Part shown: piece by piece, positions 8,483 through 20,953 of the stretch | How the letters are laid out: each line of letters opens with the position of its first letter | Position numbering within the stretch: the stretch's first letter is position 1 | Assembly (NCBI RefSeq): GCF_001673155.1 | Contig: NZ_LZLE01000311.1 | Coordinates: 1-37,432 of the forward strand | Origin: Mycobacterium sp. 1423905.2 | GTDB lineage: Bacteria > Actinomycetota > Actinomycetes > Mycobacteriales > Mycobacteriaceae | Direction: 5' to 3' | DNA: 37,432 nucleotides | Program-made: the position numbers and the translations under genes | The notes under the pieces: model-generated | What the model saw: the letters and a program-made list of their open reading frames with translations, nothing else | Database searches by the model: none | Told to the model about the DNA's origin: nothing

Positions 8483-9565
8483 GTGACCCGACGAATCTCA
8501 TTGCGGCTTGCCGCCGGCCTCGTTCTCGTTGCGGTAAGTGCCTGCGGTCATAACACCGCGGCGCCGATGCCCGCCGGGTCGACCACCACCGGCATGCTGC
8601 CGCCCGGGGTGCCCACCGAAGGTCAACGACCGGCGGCCAACGGATTGCCTTCGGCGGCAGAACCACAGAAGGCGCCGGCGCCGCCGAATGCGCCGCCCGG
8701 GCGGCTCATTCCCGTCGGGAACACGCCCGAAGGTGTGATGGTCGATGCGCTGACCCGCACGGTCGCCGTTGCTTGCCATGACCCCGACCAGCTGGTCCTA
8801 CTCAATGCCGATTCTGGTGCCATCACTGGCCGAATTCCGTTGCCCGGCAGGGTTCGCCACTTGCAGCTGGCTGCCCCCGGTGGCCCGGTCTTGGTGCCGG
8901 TGGAGTCGGCCGACTCGCTAGTACGCGTCGACCTGCCGCAGGGGCCGGCGCAGGCGCCGATACGCACCGGCACCGAACCCCACGATGCCGCACAGGCATC
9001 CAACGGAACGGTCTTCGTCGCCAATGAACTCGGTGGGACGGTGACAGCCGTGCGCGGCGAGCACATTGTGAAGGTATTCACCGACAGTGTCCAACCGGCC
9101 GGCACCGCGGCGGTGGGGACGTCGATGGGCGTGCTCGACGTGCGCAAGAACGACCTGACCATCTACGACGCGCAGCGGCTGACCATCGTCGGATCGACGC
9201 CGGCCGGCGTGGGTCCGACGCATTTGGTCGCCGACCGCCACGGGCGGATGATCGCGACTGACACGCGCGGCAACGCCGTTCGGGTGTTCACCCCGTTGCC
9301 GCAACCGCGTGAAGTGGCCAGCGTCGCGCAACCGGGCGGCCCGTACGGGATCGCCTACGACGCCACGCGGGACCGGCTCTGGGTCGCGTCATCGGGCACC
9401 AACGAGGTCGTCGGGTACGACATGAGCGACCCGACGCCGCGCGCCGTGCAACGGTTGGCGACGGTGCAGAATCCGTACACGTTGGGGGTCGACTCGGCCA
9501 CCGGGCGGCTGTTCGTCGCGGGGGTGTCGGCGGGTGTCGTCCAGGTAATCGACGGTGCGCCGTAG
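8483..9565 (+). CDS. Secreted beta-propeller lipoprotein (YncE/NHL-like)
   Basis: A 360-residue protein from GTG 8483. The N-terminus has an RR pair, a hydrophobic stretch and a lipobox ending VSAC (Cys about residue 20), followed by a Pro/Ala/Gly-rich linker to about residue 75. The rest consists of repeating four-stranded units with motifs such as DQLVLLNADSGAITG, DSLVRVDLP and DRLWVASSGTNEVVGYD, typical of a seven-bladed YncE or lactonase-like propeller. It is probably anchored on the outer face of the plasma membrane. It begins 23 bases after the monooxygenase stop and may be co-transcribed. Ligand or enzymatic role unknown. The longer in-frame ORF starting at 8276 lies inside the monooxygenase gene and is rejected. 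Confidence 0.85.
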   Translation: MTRRISLRLAAGLVLVAVSACGHNTAAPMPAGSTTTGMLPPGVPTEGQRPAANGLPSAAEPQKAPAPPNAPPGRLIPVGNTPEGVMVDALTRTVAVACHDPDQLVLLNADSGAITGRIPLPGRVRHLQLAAPGGPVLVPVESADSLVRVDLPQGPAQAPIRTGTEPHDAAQASNGTVFVANELGGTVTAVRGEHIVKVFTDSVQPAGTAAVGTSMGVLDVRKNDLTIYDAQRLTIVGSTPAGVGPTHLVADRHGRMIATDTRGNAVRVFTPLPQPREVASVAQPGGPYGIAYDATRDRLWVASSGTNEVVGYDMSDPTPRAVQRLATVQNPYTLGVDSATGRLFVAGVSAGVVQVIDGAP

Positions 9566-9586
9566 GGGCGCGCCGCGACACGCCAG

Positions 9587-9634
9587 ACACAAGCTCTTGT
9601 GTTGCCCTTGCTTGTCGTACCCCAGGGGTAGTGT
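9587..9634. promoter_or_regulatory. Tandem NrdR-box-like sites upstream of nrdF2
   Basis: Box 1, ACACAAGCTCTTGTGT (9587-9602), is a perfect palindrome matching 13 of 16 positions of the known NrdR box (acaCwAtATaTwGtgt). Box 2 at 9619-9634 matches about 10 of 16 and keeps the terminal TAGTGT. They start 32 bp apart, the three-helical-turn spacing usual for paired NrdR boxes. nrdF2 starts 50 bases downstream. NrdR is the ATP/dATP-sensing repressor of ribonucleotide reductase genes; the repressor gene itself is not in the window. Confidence 0.75.
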
Positions 9635-9672
9635 TTGAGACCTGCGCAGCGCAGATCAATTGCACCTGGTGA

Positions 9673-10820
<1,148 letters not shown>

Positions 10821-10842
10821 AATCTCTCCTCGTCGATCCAGG

Positions 10843-11445
10843 CTACCCGCCCTTCTTGGGCCGCTTCAGTTGCCTGAATTGCGGAACGGCGGCCAACGTA
10901 GCGACCGCGTCGAATGCGGGACGAGTCATCTCGTCCGCCGGTGGTCCGGTGAGGACCGGTCCGAAGAAGGTTCGGCCGTTGATCTGCAGGATGGGACTTC
11001 CACCAGTCTCGCCCAACGCTTCCTGTCCCGCTTCATGGCTTTGCCGCACCGTCGCGTCGTACGACTCATCGTCGACCACAGCGTCGGGAATGCCTGCCGC
11101 GGCACTCACTTCCCTAACCAAACTGTCGTCGACCGGGTGAGCTTCGTCGAAGTGGCGTTCGCCGAAGGCAAAGTATGCGGTGACCATGTCCGCGGCCCCA
11201 TGTTTGTCACCGATCGCCGCCATCAGCCGGCCCATCCGTTGAGAATCCCGCAAATGGGCCTGCTGCTCAGGCCCGGCCTCTTCACCTTCGTTGAGCATCG
11301 CCAAGCTCATCAGCCGCCAATCGACTGTCACATCACCGCCGCCGGCGACTGCCTGCAACCACCGGGCGGTGTGCCACGTGAACGGACACACCGGGTCGAA
11401 CCAGATCGTCACCGCCGAACCACTGCCCCCGGGCGCACGCGTCAT
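10843..11445 (-). CDS. DsbA-fold mycothiol-dependent nitroreductase-like protein (Rv2466c family)
   Basis: A 200-residue thioredoxin-fold protein of the DsbA/FrnE type, related to Rv2466c of M. tuberculosis, a mycothiol-dependent reductase that activates nitro prodrugs. The active site is DPVCPFTW (Cys about residue 20). The usual CPWC of Rv2466c is CPFT here, so only the nucleophilic cysteine remains. The cis-Pro loop GGSPILQINGRTFFGPVL lies near residues 153-170. The start at 11445 follows AAAGGAG; the longer in-frame start at 11796 would overlap the DUF3349 gene and is rejected. It stands alone on the minus strand, 22 bases after the small Cys-rich gene in transcription order. Confidence 0.88.
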   Translation of the reverse strand: MTRAPGGSGSAVTIWFDPVCPFTWHTARWLQAVAGGGDVTVDWRLMSLAMLNEGEEAGPEQQAHLRDSQRMGRLMAAIGDKHGAADMVTAYFAFGERHFDEAHPVDDSLVREVSAAAGIPDAVVDDESYDATVRQSHEAGQEALGETGGSPILQINGRTFFGPVLTGPPADEMTRPAFDAVATLAAVPQFRQLKRPKKGG

Positions 11446-11643
11446 CGAGTCGCTCCTTTTCGTCGGCGTGAAACTGCCATGACCCATGTGGTTGCCCGTC
11501 AGCATGGGCTGAAACGAGTTGCGACGACGACGTGTGGGCGGCCCCGCGCTGGCCGGGGATATGCGCAGTGAACGGCGTATGAATTGTCCGGAAGCGGCGA
11601 CGCCGCGGTAGCGCGGCAGTTGCCCGACCACGAAACTGAGTGG

Positions 11644-12054
11644 GTGACGACATCGCGTACTTCTCACGCTTCCCAGTTCTTTAAGTCGGTCGTGCGCTGG
11701 CTGCAGGTCGGCTACCCCAACGGCGTTCCCGGCCCCGACCAGGTCCCGCTGCTGGCGCTGTTGCGCAGCACCCCGCTCACCGCTGAACAGCTCCAAGAAG
11801 TCATCAGCGAACTCACCGCGAAGGGATCACCCGCGGCGCAGGACGGCGTGATCGACGGCAACGAGATAGCGCAGACCATCTCCGAGTTGACCCACCACGA
11901 CCCCGGCCCCGAGAACGTCCGGCGGGTGGCCGCCACGCTGGCCGCCGCGGGCTGGCCACTGGCCGGCATCGACGTCAGCGAAGTGATCCCGGGCGATGAA
12001 GACGCCGAGATCGCCGAGGAAATCGCGTCGTCGCGGGCTAGCTCACAGGCTTGA
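11644..12054 (+). CDS. DUF3349 protein (Rv3046c-like)
   Basis: A 136-residue small helical protein. From GTG 11644 it reads [13 protein letters not shown], then [27 protein letters not shown], the N-terminal signature of DUF3349, followed by [13 protein letters not shown] and a C-terminal acidic tail. Family members are small soluble helical proteins of unknown function found mainly in mycobacteria. Rv3046c is 124 residues, so the length fits. The in-frame start at 11584 is possible but lacks family support. The 3' end overlaps the adhC 3' end by 12 bases on the opposite strand. Confidence 0.88.
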   Translation: MTTSRTSHASQFFKSVVRWLQVGYPNGVPGPDQVPLLALLRSTPLTAEQLQEVISELTAKGSPAAQDGVIDGNEIAQTISELTHHDPGPENVRRVAATLAAAGWPLAGIDVSEVIPGDEDAEIAEEIASSRASSQA

Positions 12055-13083
12055 GATGTCGATGACGAAGCGGTAGCGCACGTCGCTGGCGAGCACCCGC
12101 TCGTAGGCCTCGTTGACGTAATCCGCTTCGATCAGCTCGATCTCGGGCGTCACGTCGTGCTCGGCGCAGAAATCGAGCATCTCTTGGGTTTCGGCGATGC
12201 CGCCGATGTTCGACCCGGACAGGCTGCGCCGCGCCAGGGCCAGCGGGAACGCCGGCACCTCCATGGGGTGCTCGGGAATGCCGAGTTCGACCAGGGTGCC
12301 GTCGACGTCCAGCAGGCCCAGGTAGTCACCGAGGTTCAGGTTCGCCGAGACGGTGTTCAGGATCAGGTCGAAGCTGGACCGCAGATTGCGGAAGGTGTCC
12401 GGGTCGGAGGTGGCGTAGTAGTTGCTGGCGCCCAGCCGCAGCCCGTCTTCCATCTTCTTCAGCGACTGCGACAGCACGGTGACCTCGGCGCCCATTGCCG
12501 CGCCCAGCTTGACGCCCATGTGGCCCAGCCCGCCGAGCCCGATGATCGCCAGCCGGGTGTCGGCGCCGGCGTTCCAGTGCCGCAGCGGCGAGAACAGCGT
12601 GACGCCGGCGCACAGCAGGGGAGCGGCCTTGTCCAGGGGCAGCGAATCCGGGATGCGCACGACGTAGTTCTCGTCGACGACGATCGCCTGGCTGTAGCCC
12701 CCCTGCGTCGACTGGCCGTCCTTGCCGATCGAGTTGTAGGTGAACGTCGCGCCGCGCTTGCAGTACTGCTCGAGTCCAGCGCGGCAGCTGCTGCATTCCC
12801 GGCAGGAGTCCACCATGCAGCCGACCCCGACGTGGTCGCCGACTTGGTACTTGGAGACCTCCGAGCCCACCGCGCTGACCACACCGGCGATTTCGTGGCC
12901 GGGCACCACCGGGTAGTTCGGCTGGCCCCACTCGGCTTTGACGGTGTGGATGTCGGAGTGGCAGATGCCGGCGAACTTGATGTCGATCGCGACGTCGTGC
13001 GGTCCGGGTTCGCGTCTATCGACGGTCGTCTTGGTCAACGGTTCGGTCGCCGACGTGGCGGCGTACGCGGAAACAGTGCTCAT
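12043..13083 (-). CDS. adhC: NADP-dependent zinc alcohol dehydrogenase AdhC
   Basis: A 346-residue cinnamyl-alcohol-dehydrogenase-type MDR enzyme, equal in length to M. tuberculosis AdhC (Rv3045). Catalytic zinc ligands are seen in CHSDIH (about residues 41-46) and GHE (about 63-65). The structural zinc cysteines are in CRECSSC and the following C of EQYC (about 95-109). The coenzyme motif GLGGLGHMG lies near 173-181. It probably interconverts aldehydes and alcohols with NADPH. The start MSTVSAYAA at 13083 follows GAAGGAA; a start at 13098 would add five residues. It lies 79 bases downstream of fecB on the same strand, and the gap contains palindromic GCTAAG half-sites. Confidence 0.96.
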   Translation of the reverse strand: MSTVSAYAATSATEPLTKTTVDRREPGPHDVAIDIKFAGICHSDIHTVKAEWGQPNYPVVPGHEIAGVVSAVGSEVSKYQVGDHVGVGCMVDSCRECSSCRAGLEQYCKRGATFTYNSIGKDGQSTQGGYSQAIVVDENYVVRIPDSLPLDKAAPLLCAGVTLFSPLRHWNAGADTRLAIIGLGGLGHMGVKLGAAMGAEVTVLSQSLKKMEDGLRLGASNYYATSDPDTFRNLRSSFDLILNTVSANLNLGDYLGLLDVDGTLVELGIPEHPMEVPAFPLALARRSLSGSNIGGIAETQEMLDFCAEHDVTPEIELIEADYVNEAYERVLASDVRYRFVIDISSL

Positions 13084-13105
13084 CGGATTCCTTCGCAAGT
13101 TCGTG

Positions 13106-13128
13106 GCTAAGACAAAAGCTTAGCTAAG
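13106..13128. promoter_or_regulatory. Overlapping inverted repeats of GCTAAG between fecB and adhC
   Basis: GCTAAG (13106-13111), seven bases, CTTAGC (13119-13124) is a perfect inverted repeat of 19 bp. Its right arm is also the left half of the perfect palindrome CTTAGCTAAG (13119-13128). It lies 23 to 45 bases ahead of the adhC start, where a promoter operator would be. It resembles an iron box only in base composition and does not fit the IdeR consensus spacing. The regulator is unknown. Confidence 0.4.
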
Positions 13129-13162
13129 GTAAGGGATCCTCGCCAATTCGGCGGGCCACGCG

Positions 13163-14254
13163 CTAGTTGATCGGGGCGTTGATCCAGCGCAGGTCGTCGA
13201 CGATGCCGCGCGCGGCGATCACGCCTTCACCGGTCTGCCAGATCTCGTCGTTGACGACGAATACCCGGTTGTCGCGGTTGGCCGACAGCCGGCGCCAGGG
13301 GCCGCTGTCGAAGACGGTGGCCGCACGTTCGGCGGCGGCGGGAGACGCGCACGACACATAAACGATGTCGGCGTCGGCCGCCGAGAAGTCCGGTCCCTTC
13401 GCCAGGTCGGCGTCGGTGGCGCCCAGTTCGATATACGGCTTGTCGGTGAACCGTTGGGCGGGGGGCCGGTCCACGCCGACGGCGGTCAGCACACTGGCCG
13501 GGAAATTGTTGGCCCCGTAGACCCGCACGGTCGTGGTGGTCAGCTGGACGATCGACGCCTGGAAGTGGGCGGCATCCCGCTTGGCGCCGATGTCCGTCGC
13601 GCGCTGGGTGAAGGCGGCGAGCAGCGCGTCGGTGGCGGCGCTGCGCGCGGTCGCGGCGCCCACGCCGCGCACGTTGTCCTGCCACGCCGCGCCGGGCGCC
13701 GCGGTGAAGACTGTCGGCGCGATCGCCGACAATTGCGGGTACAGCGCCGGCGTCAGAAACCGCGAGCCCAGAATCAGATCGGGATGCGCGGCCGCGATCG
13801 CCTTCAGATCGGGCGCGCTGCGGGTGCCCACGCCCGGCAGGCCATGCACCACTGCGCCCAGGTAGAAGGGCTGGCTCGAGGAGCCCTCGGGCAATGCCGC
13901 ACCCACCACCCGGGATTGCAGACCTAGCGCACACAGTGTGTCGAGTTGGTCACCGGAGAGCACCACGATGCGTTGCGGGTCCGCCGGCACCTGAGCGACG
14001 TCGGGGGTGACGCCGGCAGCGTTGCGCGCCGGCCGGGTGGGCGGCCCGGGGTCCGGTGCGGCCGCGTCACGGGCGCAGGATTGGTCGGCGTGGCGGTCAT
14101 TGCCCAGCACGCCGGCCCCGGCGATCTGCGTGGTCGGGTTGACCAGCGACCGCGACGCGGTGGGCGGCTGATCCGAGCCACAACCGGTGGCGGTGACCAG
14201 CCCGATTGCCGCTGCGGCGGCGAGCACTATGGGTCGCCTTGCGCCGAATCGCAC
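13163..14254 (-). CDS. fecB: Fe(III)-siderophore/dicitrate-binding periplasmic lipoprotein FecB
   Basis: A 363-residue substrate-binding protein of the class III helical-backbone type. The N-terminus MRFGARRPIVLAAAAAIG leads to the lipobox ATGC (Cys about residue 25). The mature part has RIVVLSGDQLDTLCALGL, the typical first strand and helix, HPDLILGSRFL in the middle and WQTGEGVIAARGIVDDL at the C-terminus. It matches FecB (Rv3044, 359 residues), implicated in iron-siderophore and haem handling. The start is GTG 14254. Same-strand order fecB then adhC is as in M. tuberculosis. No transporter permease genes are nearby. Confidence 0.95.
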   Translation of the reverse strand: MRFGARRPIVLAAAAAIGLVTATGCGSDQPPTASRSLVNPTTQIAGAGVLGNDRHADQSCARDAAAPDPGPPTRPARNAAGVTPDVAQVPADPQRIVVLSGDQLDTLCALGLQSRVVGAALPEGSSSQPFYLGAVVHGLPGVGTRSAPDLKAIAAAHPDLILGSRFLTPALYPQLSAIAPTVFTAAPGAAWQDNVRGVGAATARSAATDALLAAFTQRATDIGAKRDAAHFQASIVQLTTTTVRVYGANNFPASVLTAVGVDRPPAQRFTDKPYIELGATDADLAKGPDFSAADADIVYVSCASPAAAERAATVFDSGPWRRLSANRDNRVFVVNDEIWQTGEGVIAARGIVDDLRWINAPIN

Positions 14255-14355
14255 GGCTTTGACGGTAACACCTCACCACCTGGGCCAGCGGTTCACGGAA
14301 GCCCCCGCGGCGGCGTTTACGACAGTTTGTAGGACCACACCCACCGCCCACCTGA

Positions 14356-16170
<1,815 letters not shown>

Positions 16171-16189
16171 TGGACCGTCCCGACGGTAA

Positions 16190-17431
<1,242 letters not shown>

Positions 17432-17437
17432 CCGGGC

Positions 17438-17495
17438 CGAGCAGACGCAAAATCGCATCAATTGCGGCGATTTCGTGCGACTTTGCGTCTGCTCG
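17438..17495. repeat. Near-perfect 20-bp inverted repeat after serB2, possible terminator
   Basis: The left arm 17438-17457 begins CGAGCAGACGCAAA. The right arm 17476-17495 is its reverse complement except for one mismatch (A17452 opposite C17481). The 18-base loop can pair further in part (GCGGCGATT). It starts seven bases after the serB2 stop and ends 55 bases before the ABC gene. No T-run follows, as is usual for mycobacterial hairpin terminators. I have an impression that GAGCAGACGCAAAATCGC-type arms recur between mycobacterial genes, but only one copy is present here. Confidence 0.7.
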
Positions 17496-17549
17496 CGGGG
17501 GTGGTGACCCGGCAGCCTTTCCCATGCCCCGGTACGGCACGATGGTCGG

Positions 17550-18392
17550 GTGCCCGAGAACGGCGAATACGAGGCCGACCCCGACCTGCTGATCGACTTC
17601 CGGAACGTCTCGCTGCGCCGCAACGGCCGCGTACTGGTCGGGCCGCTGGATTGGGCTGTCGAACTCGACGAACGCTGGGTGATCATCGGCCCCAACGGCG
17701 CGGGCAAGACGTCGCTGCTGCGCATCGCCGCCGCCTCCGAGCATCCGACCACCGGCGTGGCGTTCGTCCTGGGGGAGCGGCTGGGCCGGGTCGACGTCTC
17801 GGAGCTACGGGCCCGAATCGGATTGAGCTCGTCGTCGCTGGCACAGCGGGTGCCCAGCGACGAAGTGGTGCGCGACCTGGTGGTGTCGGCCGGTTATTCG
17901 GTGCTGGGCCGGTGGCGGGAACGGTACGAAGACATCGACTACCAGCGCGCTGTCGACATGCTGGAAAGCCTGGGCGCCGAGCATCTGGCCGAACGCACCT
18001 ACGGCACCCTGTCCGAAGGCGAGCGCAAGCGGGTGTTGATCGCCCGCGCGCTGATGACCGACCCCGAACTGCTGCTGCTCGACGAACCCGCCGCCGGTTT
18101 GGACCTGGGCGGCCGAGAAGAACTGGTCGCCCGGCTGGCCGACCTGGCCGCCGACCCCGACGCGCCGGCTCTGGTCCTGGTCACCCACCACGTAGAGGAA
18201 GTCCCGCCCGGGTTCAGCCACTGCCTGCTGCTGTCGGAGGCGCAGGTCGTGGCATCGGGGTTGCTGCCCGAGGTGTTGACGGCCGAGAACCTGTCGGCGG
18301 CGTTCGGGCAGCGCATCGCGCTCGACGTTGTGGACGGGCGCTACTTCGCCCGCCGGGTGCGCACCCGAGCAGCTCACCGGAGGCAGTCATGA
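17550..18392 (+). CDS. Stand-alone ABC transporter ATP-binding protein (Rv3041c-like)
   Basis: A 280-residue ABC ATPase. Walker A GPNGAGKT lies at residues 47-54, signature LSEGE at 154-158, Walker B LLLLDEP at 174-180, and the H-loop in VTHHVEE near 214. No permease is encoded beside it, so its partner, if any, is elsewhere; the overall type resembles ModF/YlmA-like ATPases. The start is GTG 17550. The stop overlaps the next start as ATGA (18389-18392), so it is translationally coupled to the Nudix gene. Transport function is unproven. Confidence 0.92.
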   Translation: MPENGEYEADPDLLIDFRNVSLRRNGRVLVGPLDWAVELDERWVIIGPNGAGKTSLLRIAAASEHPTTGVAFVLGERLGRVDVSELRARIGLSSSSLAQRVPSDEVVRDLVVSAGYSVLGRWRERYEDIDYQRAVDMLESLGAEHLAERTYGTLSEGERKRVLIARALMTDPELLLLDEPAAGLDLGGREELVARLADLAADPDAPALVLVTHHVEEVPPGFSHCLLLSEAQVVASGLLPEVLTAENLSAAFGQRIALDVVDGRYFARRVRTRAAHRRQS

Positions 18393-19207
18393 ACGAACCG
18401 CACGTGCCGCTCACCCCTCGGCCCGCGGCGACCGTGATGCTGGTGCGTGACACCGCCGACGGCTTGCACATCTTTCTCATGCGTCGGCACTCGGCCATGG
18501 AGTTCGCGCCCGGGGTGATCGTGTTTCCCGGCGGCGGCGTCGACGACCGCGACCGCAACGCCGATATCGCCTGGGCCGGACCGTCGCCGCAGTGGTGGGC
18601 GCAGCGCTTCGGTATCGAACCCGACCTGGCCGAGGCGCTGGTCTGTGCCGCCGCGCGCGAAACCTTCGAGGAATCCGGCGTGCTGTTCGCCGGCCCCGCC
18701 GACGACCCGGACGGCATCGTCAAAGACGCGTCGGTCTACGGCGACGCCCGCAGCGCGCTCGCCGATCGGACGCTTTCCTTCGCCGACTTCCTGCGGCGGG
18801 AGAACCTGGTGTTGCGCTCGGATCTGCTGCGGCCGTGGGCGAACTGGGTCACGCCCGAGGCTGAACGCACCCGCCGCTACGACACCTACTTCTTCGTCGC
18901 CGCCCTCCCCGAGGGACAACGCGCCGACGGCGAGAACACCGAATCCGACCGGGCCGGATGGGCGCTGCCTCAGGACGCCATCGCCGACTTCGAGGCCGGC
19001 CGCAACGTACTGTTGCCGCCGACCTGGACCCAGCTCGACTCGCTGGCCGGCCGCACAGTAGCCGAGGTACTGGCCGTCGAGCGCCAGATCGTGCCGGTGC
19101 AGCCCAACCTGGAAAAGCGCGGCGACAATTGGGTTTTCGAGTTCTTCGATTCCGACCGCTATCACGCGGCGCGCAAAGCGGGCGGCTTTATGGGGTGGCC
19201 CCTTTGA
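18389..19207 (+). CDS. Nudix hydrolase (NUDT19-like, Rv3040c-like)
   Basis: A 272-residue protein. A Nudix fold opens with AATVMLVRD (residues 13-21) and [10 protein letters not shown] (46-55). The Nudix helix [12 protein letters not shown] lies at about 88-99, separated from the glycine-rich strand by a longer insertion, as in the NUDT19/CoA-diphosphatase-like subgroup. The catalytic Glu residues of the REx2EE core are present. The likely substrate is a nucleoside diphosphate derivative, possibly an acyl-CoA or CoA. The start ATG 18389 overlaps the ABC stop; the open frame continues upstream to 17462, but that part lies within the ABC gene. The stop overlaps the echA17 TTG start (TTGA). Confidence 0.92.
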   Translation: MNEPHVPLTPRPAATVMLVRDTADGLHIFLMRRHSAMEFAPGVIVFPGGGVDDRDRNADIAWAGPSPQWWAQRFGIEPDLAEALVCAAARETFEESGVLFAGPADDPDGIVKDASVYGDARSALADRTLSFADFLRRENLVLRSDLLRPWANWVTPEAERTRRYDTYFFVAALPEGQRADGENTESDRAGWALPQDAIADFEAGRNVLLPPTWTQLDSLAGRTVAEVLAVERQIVPVQPNLEKRGDNWVFEFFDSDRYHAARKAGGFMGWPL

Positions 19208-19968
19208 ACGAGTTCGTGCACGTCGTGGTCAGCGACGGCACCCAGGACGCCGGGCTGGCAATGCTGCTGCTGTCGCGCCCGCCCACCAACGCGTTGACCC
19301 GTCAGGTCTACCGGGAGATCACCGCCGCGGCCGCCGAGCTGGGCCGCCGCGACGACGTCGCGGTCGTCATCCTGTTCGGCGGCCATGAGATCTTCTCCGC
19401 CGGAGACGACATGCCCGAACTGCGGACCCTGACCCCGGCTGAGGCCGCCACCGCCGCGCGGGTGCGCCGCGAAGCCATCGACGCCGTGGCGGCGATCCCG
19501 AAACCGACCGTCGCCGCCATCACCGGATATGCGTTGGGCGCCGGGTTGACGCTGGCGCTGGCGGCCGATTGGCGGGTCAGCGGCGACAACGTGAAATTCG
19601 GCGCTACCGAAATCTTGGCGGGACTGGTGCCCGGCGGCGGAGGCATGGCCCGGCTGACCCAGGTCGCCGGCCCCAGCCGGGCCAAGGAACTGGTATTCAG
19701 CGGACGCTTCTTCGACGCCGAGGAGGCGCTGACCCTCGGCCTGATCGACGACATGGTCGCCCCCGACGACGTCTACGACGCCGCGGCGCAGTGGGCGCGG
19801 CGGTTTCTGGACGGCCCCGCGCCGGCCCTGGCCGCGGCCAAGGCCGGCATCAACGACGTCCTGGATCTGGGACCGGCCGAGCGGATCGCCGCCGAAGGGC
19901 GCCGCTACGTCGAAGTCTTCGCCGCTGGTCACGGTGGTGGCCAGCAGGGCGGCGGCGACGGCGGTTAG
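19204..19968 (+). CDS. echA17: Enoyl-CoA hydratase/isomerase family protein EchA17
   Basis: A 254-residue crotonase-fold protein, the same length as M. tuberculosis EchA17. Oxyanion-hole segments are seen in [13 protein letters not shown] (about residues 63-75) and [12 protein letters not shown] (about 104-115). The catalytic region [17 protein letters not shown] is near 136-152. The TTG start at 19204 gives the family length and overlaps the Nudix stop by three bases; upstream in-frame codons belong to the Nudix gene. It should act on enoyl-CoA in beta-oxidation or degradation of branched acyl groups; the exact substrate is not shown. The tail is Gly-rich ([13 protein letters not shown]). 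Confidence 0.95.
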   Translation: MNEFVHVVVSDGTQDAGLAMLLLSRPPTNALTRQVYREITAAAAELGRRDDVAVVILFGGHEIFSAGDDMPELRTLTPAEAATAARVRREAIDAVAAIPKPTVAAITGYALGAGLTLALAADWRVSGDNVKFGATEILAGLVPGGGGMARLTQVAGPSRAKELVFSGRFFDAEEALTLGLIDDMVAPDDVYDAAAQWARRFLDGPAPALAAAKAGINDVLDLGPAERIAAEGRRYVEVFAAGHGGGQQGGGDGG

Positions 19969-19978
19969 GCTGCCCTGC

Positions 19979-20953
19979 ATGACGACGAGTTCGACCGACG
20001 CCGCTCCCAACCCGCACGCGACCGCCGAGCAGGTCGAAGCCGCCCGCCAGGACAGCAAGCTGGCCCAGGTGCTCTACCACGACTGGGAAGCCGAAAATTA
20101 CGACGAGAAGTGGTCCATCTCCTATGACCAGCGCTGCGTCGACTACGCCCGCGGGCGCTTCGACGCGATCGTGCCCGACGAGGTCATCCGGGAACTTCCC
20201 TACGACCGCGCCCTGGAATTGGGCTGCGGCACCGGGTTCTTCTTGCTCAACTTGATCCAGGCCGGGGTCGCTCGCCGCGGTTCGGTCACCGACCTGTCGC
20301 CCGGCATGGTGAAGGTCGCCACCCGCAACGGGCAGTCGCTGGGGCTGGACATCGACGGCCGAGTGGCCGACGCCGAAGGAATCCCTTACGAGGACAACAC
20401 TTTCGACCTGGTGGTCGGCCACGCCGTGCTGCACCACATCCCCGACGTGGAGTTGTCCCTGCGTGAGGTGATCCGGGTGCTCAAGCCGGGCGGTCGATTC
20501 GTCTTCGCCGGTGAACCGACCAACGTGGGCAACGAATACGCCCGCACGTTGTCCACGCTGACCTGGCGCGTCGCCACCAATGTGACCAAATTGCCCGGTC
20601 TGGGCGGCTGGCGGCGCCCGCAGGAGGAACTCGACGAATCCTCGCGCGCCGCGGCGCTGGAAGCCGTCGTCGACCTGCACACCTTCAGCCCGCAGGACCT
20701 GGAGCGGATGGCCACCAACGCCGGCGCGGTCCAGGTCGAGACGGCCAGCGAAGAGTTCACCGCCGCGATGTTCGGTTGGCCGGTGCGCACCTTCGAAGCC
20801 TCGGTGCCGCCGGGGCGACTGGGTTGGGGCTGGGCGAAGTTCGCATTCAACGGCTGGAAGGCGCTGAGCTGGGTGGACGCCAACATCTGGCGGCACGTCG
20901 CACCCAAGGGCTGGTTCTACAACGTGATGGTGACCGGGGTCAAACCCTCCTGA
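19979..20953 (+). CDS. Class I SAM-dependent methyltransferase (Rv3038c-like)
   Basis: A 324-residue protein. SAM-binding motif I is LELGCGTGF (residues 79-87), motif II lies around VTDLSPGMVKVA, and motif IV is DLVVGHAVLHHI near 145-156, as in UbiE/Methyltransf_11 enzymes. The C-terminal third (WPVRTFEASVPPGRLGWGW) is specific to the group and may bind the substrate. The ATG at 19979 lies eleven bases after echA17, so it belongs to the same transcription unit. Rv3038c has about 327 residues. The methyl acceptor is unknown. Confidence 0.93.
   Translation: MTTSSTDAAPNPHATAEQVEAARQDSKLAQVLYHDWEAENYDEKWSISYDQRCVDYARGRFDAIVPDEVIRELPYDRALELGCGTGFFLLNLIQAGVARRGSVTDLSPGMVKVATRNGQSLGLDIDGRVADAEGIPYEDNTFDLVVGHAVLHHIPDVELSLREVIRVLKPGGRFVFAGEPTNVGNEYARTLSTLTWRVATNVTKLPGLGGWRRPQEELDESSRAAALEAVVDLHTFSPQDLERMATNAGAVQVETASEEFTAAMFGWPVRTFEASVPPGRLGWGWAKFAFNGWKALSWVDANIWRHVAPKGWFYNVMVTGVKPS

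Noticed and set aside
12157..13110. 317-residue plus-strand frame
   Set aside because: It is antisense to adhC, whose protein is clearly conserved.
13106..13136. IdeR iron box upstream of adhC
   Set aside because: The TTAG/CTAA elements suggest one, but spacing and flanks do not match the 19-bp IdeR consensus; it is better described as an unknown palindrome.
17462..18388. Long in-frame N-terminal extension of the Nudix gene (581-residue frame)
   Set aside because: It lies entirely within the ABC ATPase gene in another frame, is rich in Arg/Gly/Pro as expected of an out-of-frame GC-rich sequence, and the ATG at 18389 overlaps the ABC stop.
19850..20896. 348-residue minus-strand frame
   Set aside because: It is antisense to the Rv3038c-like methyltransferase and has no recognisable domain.
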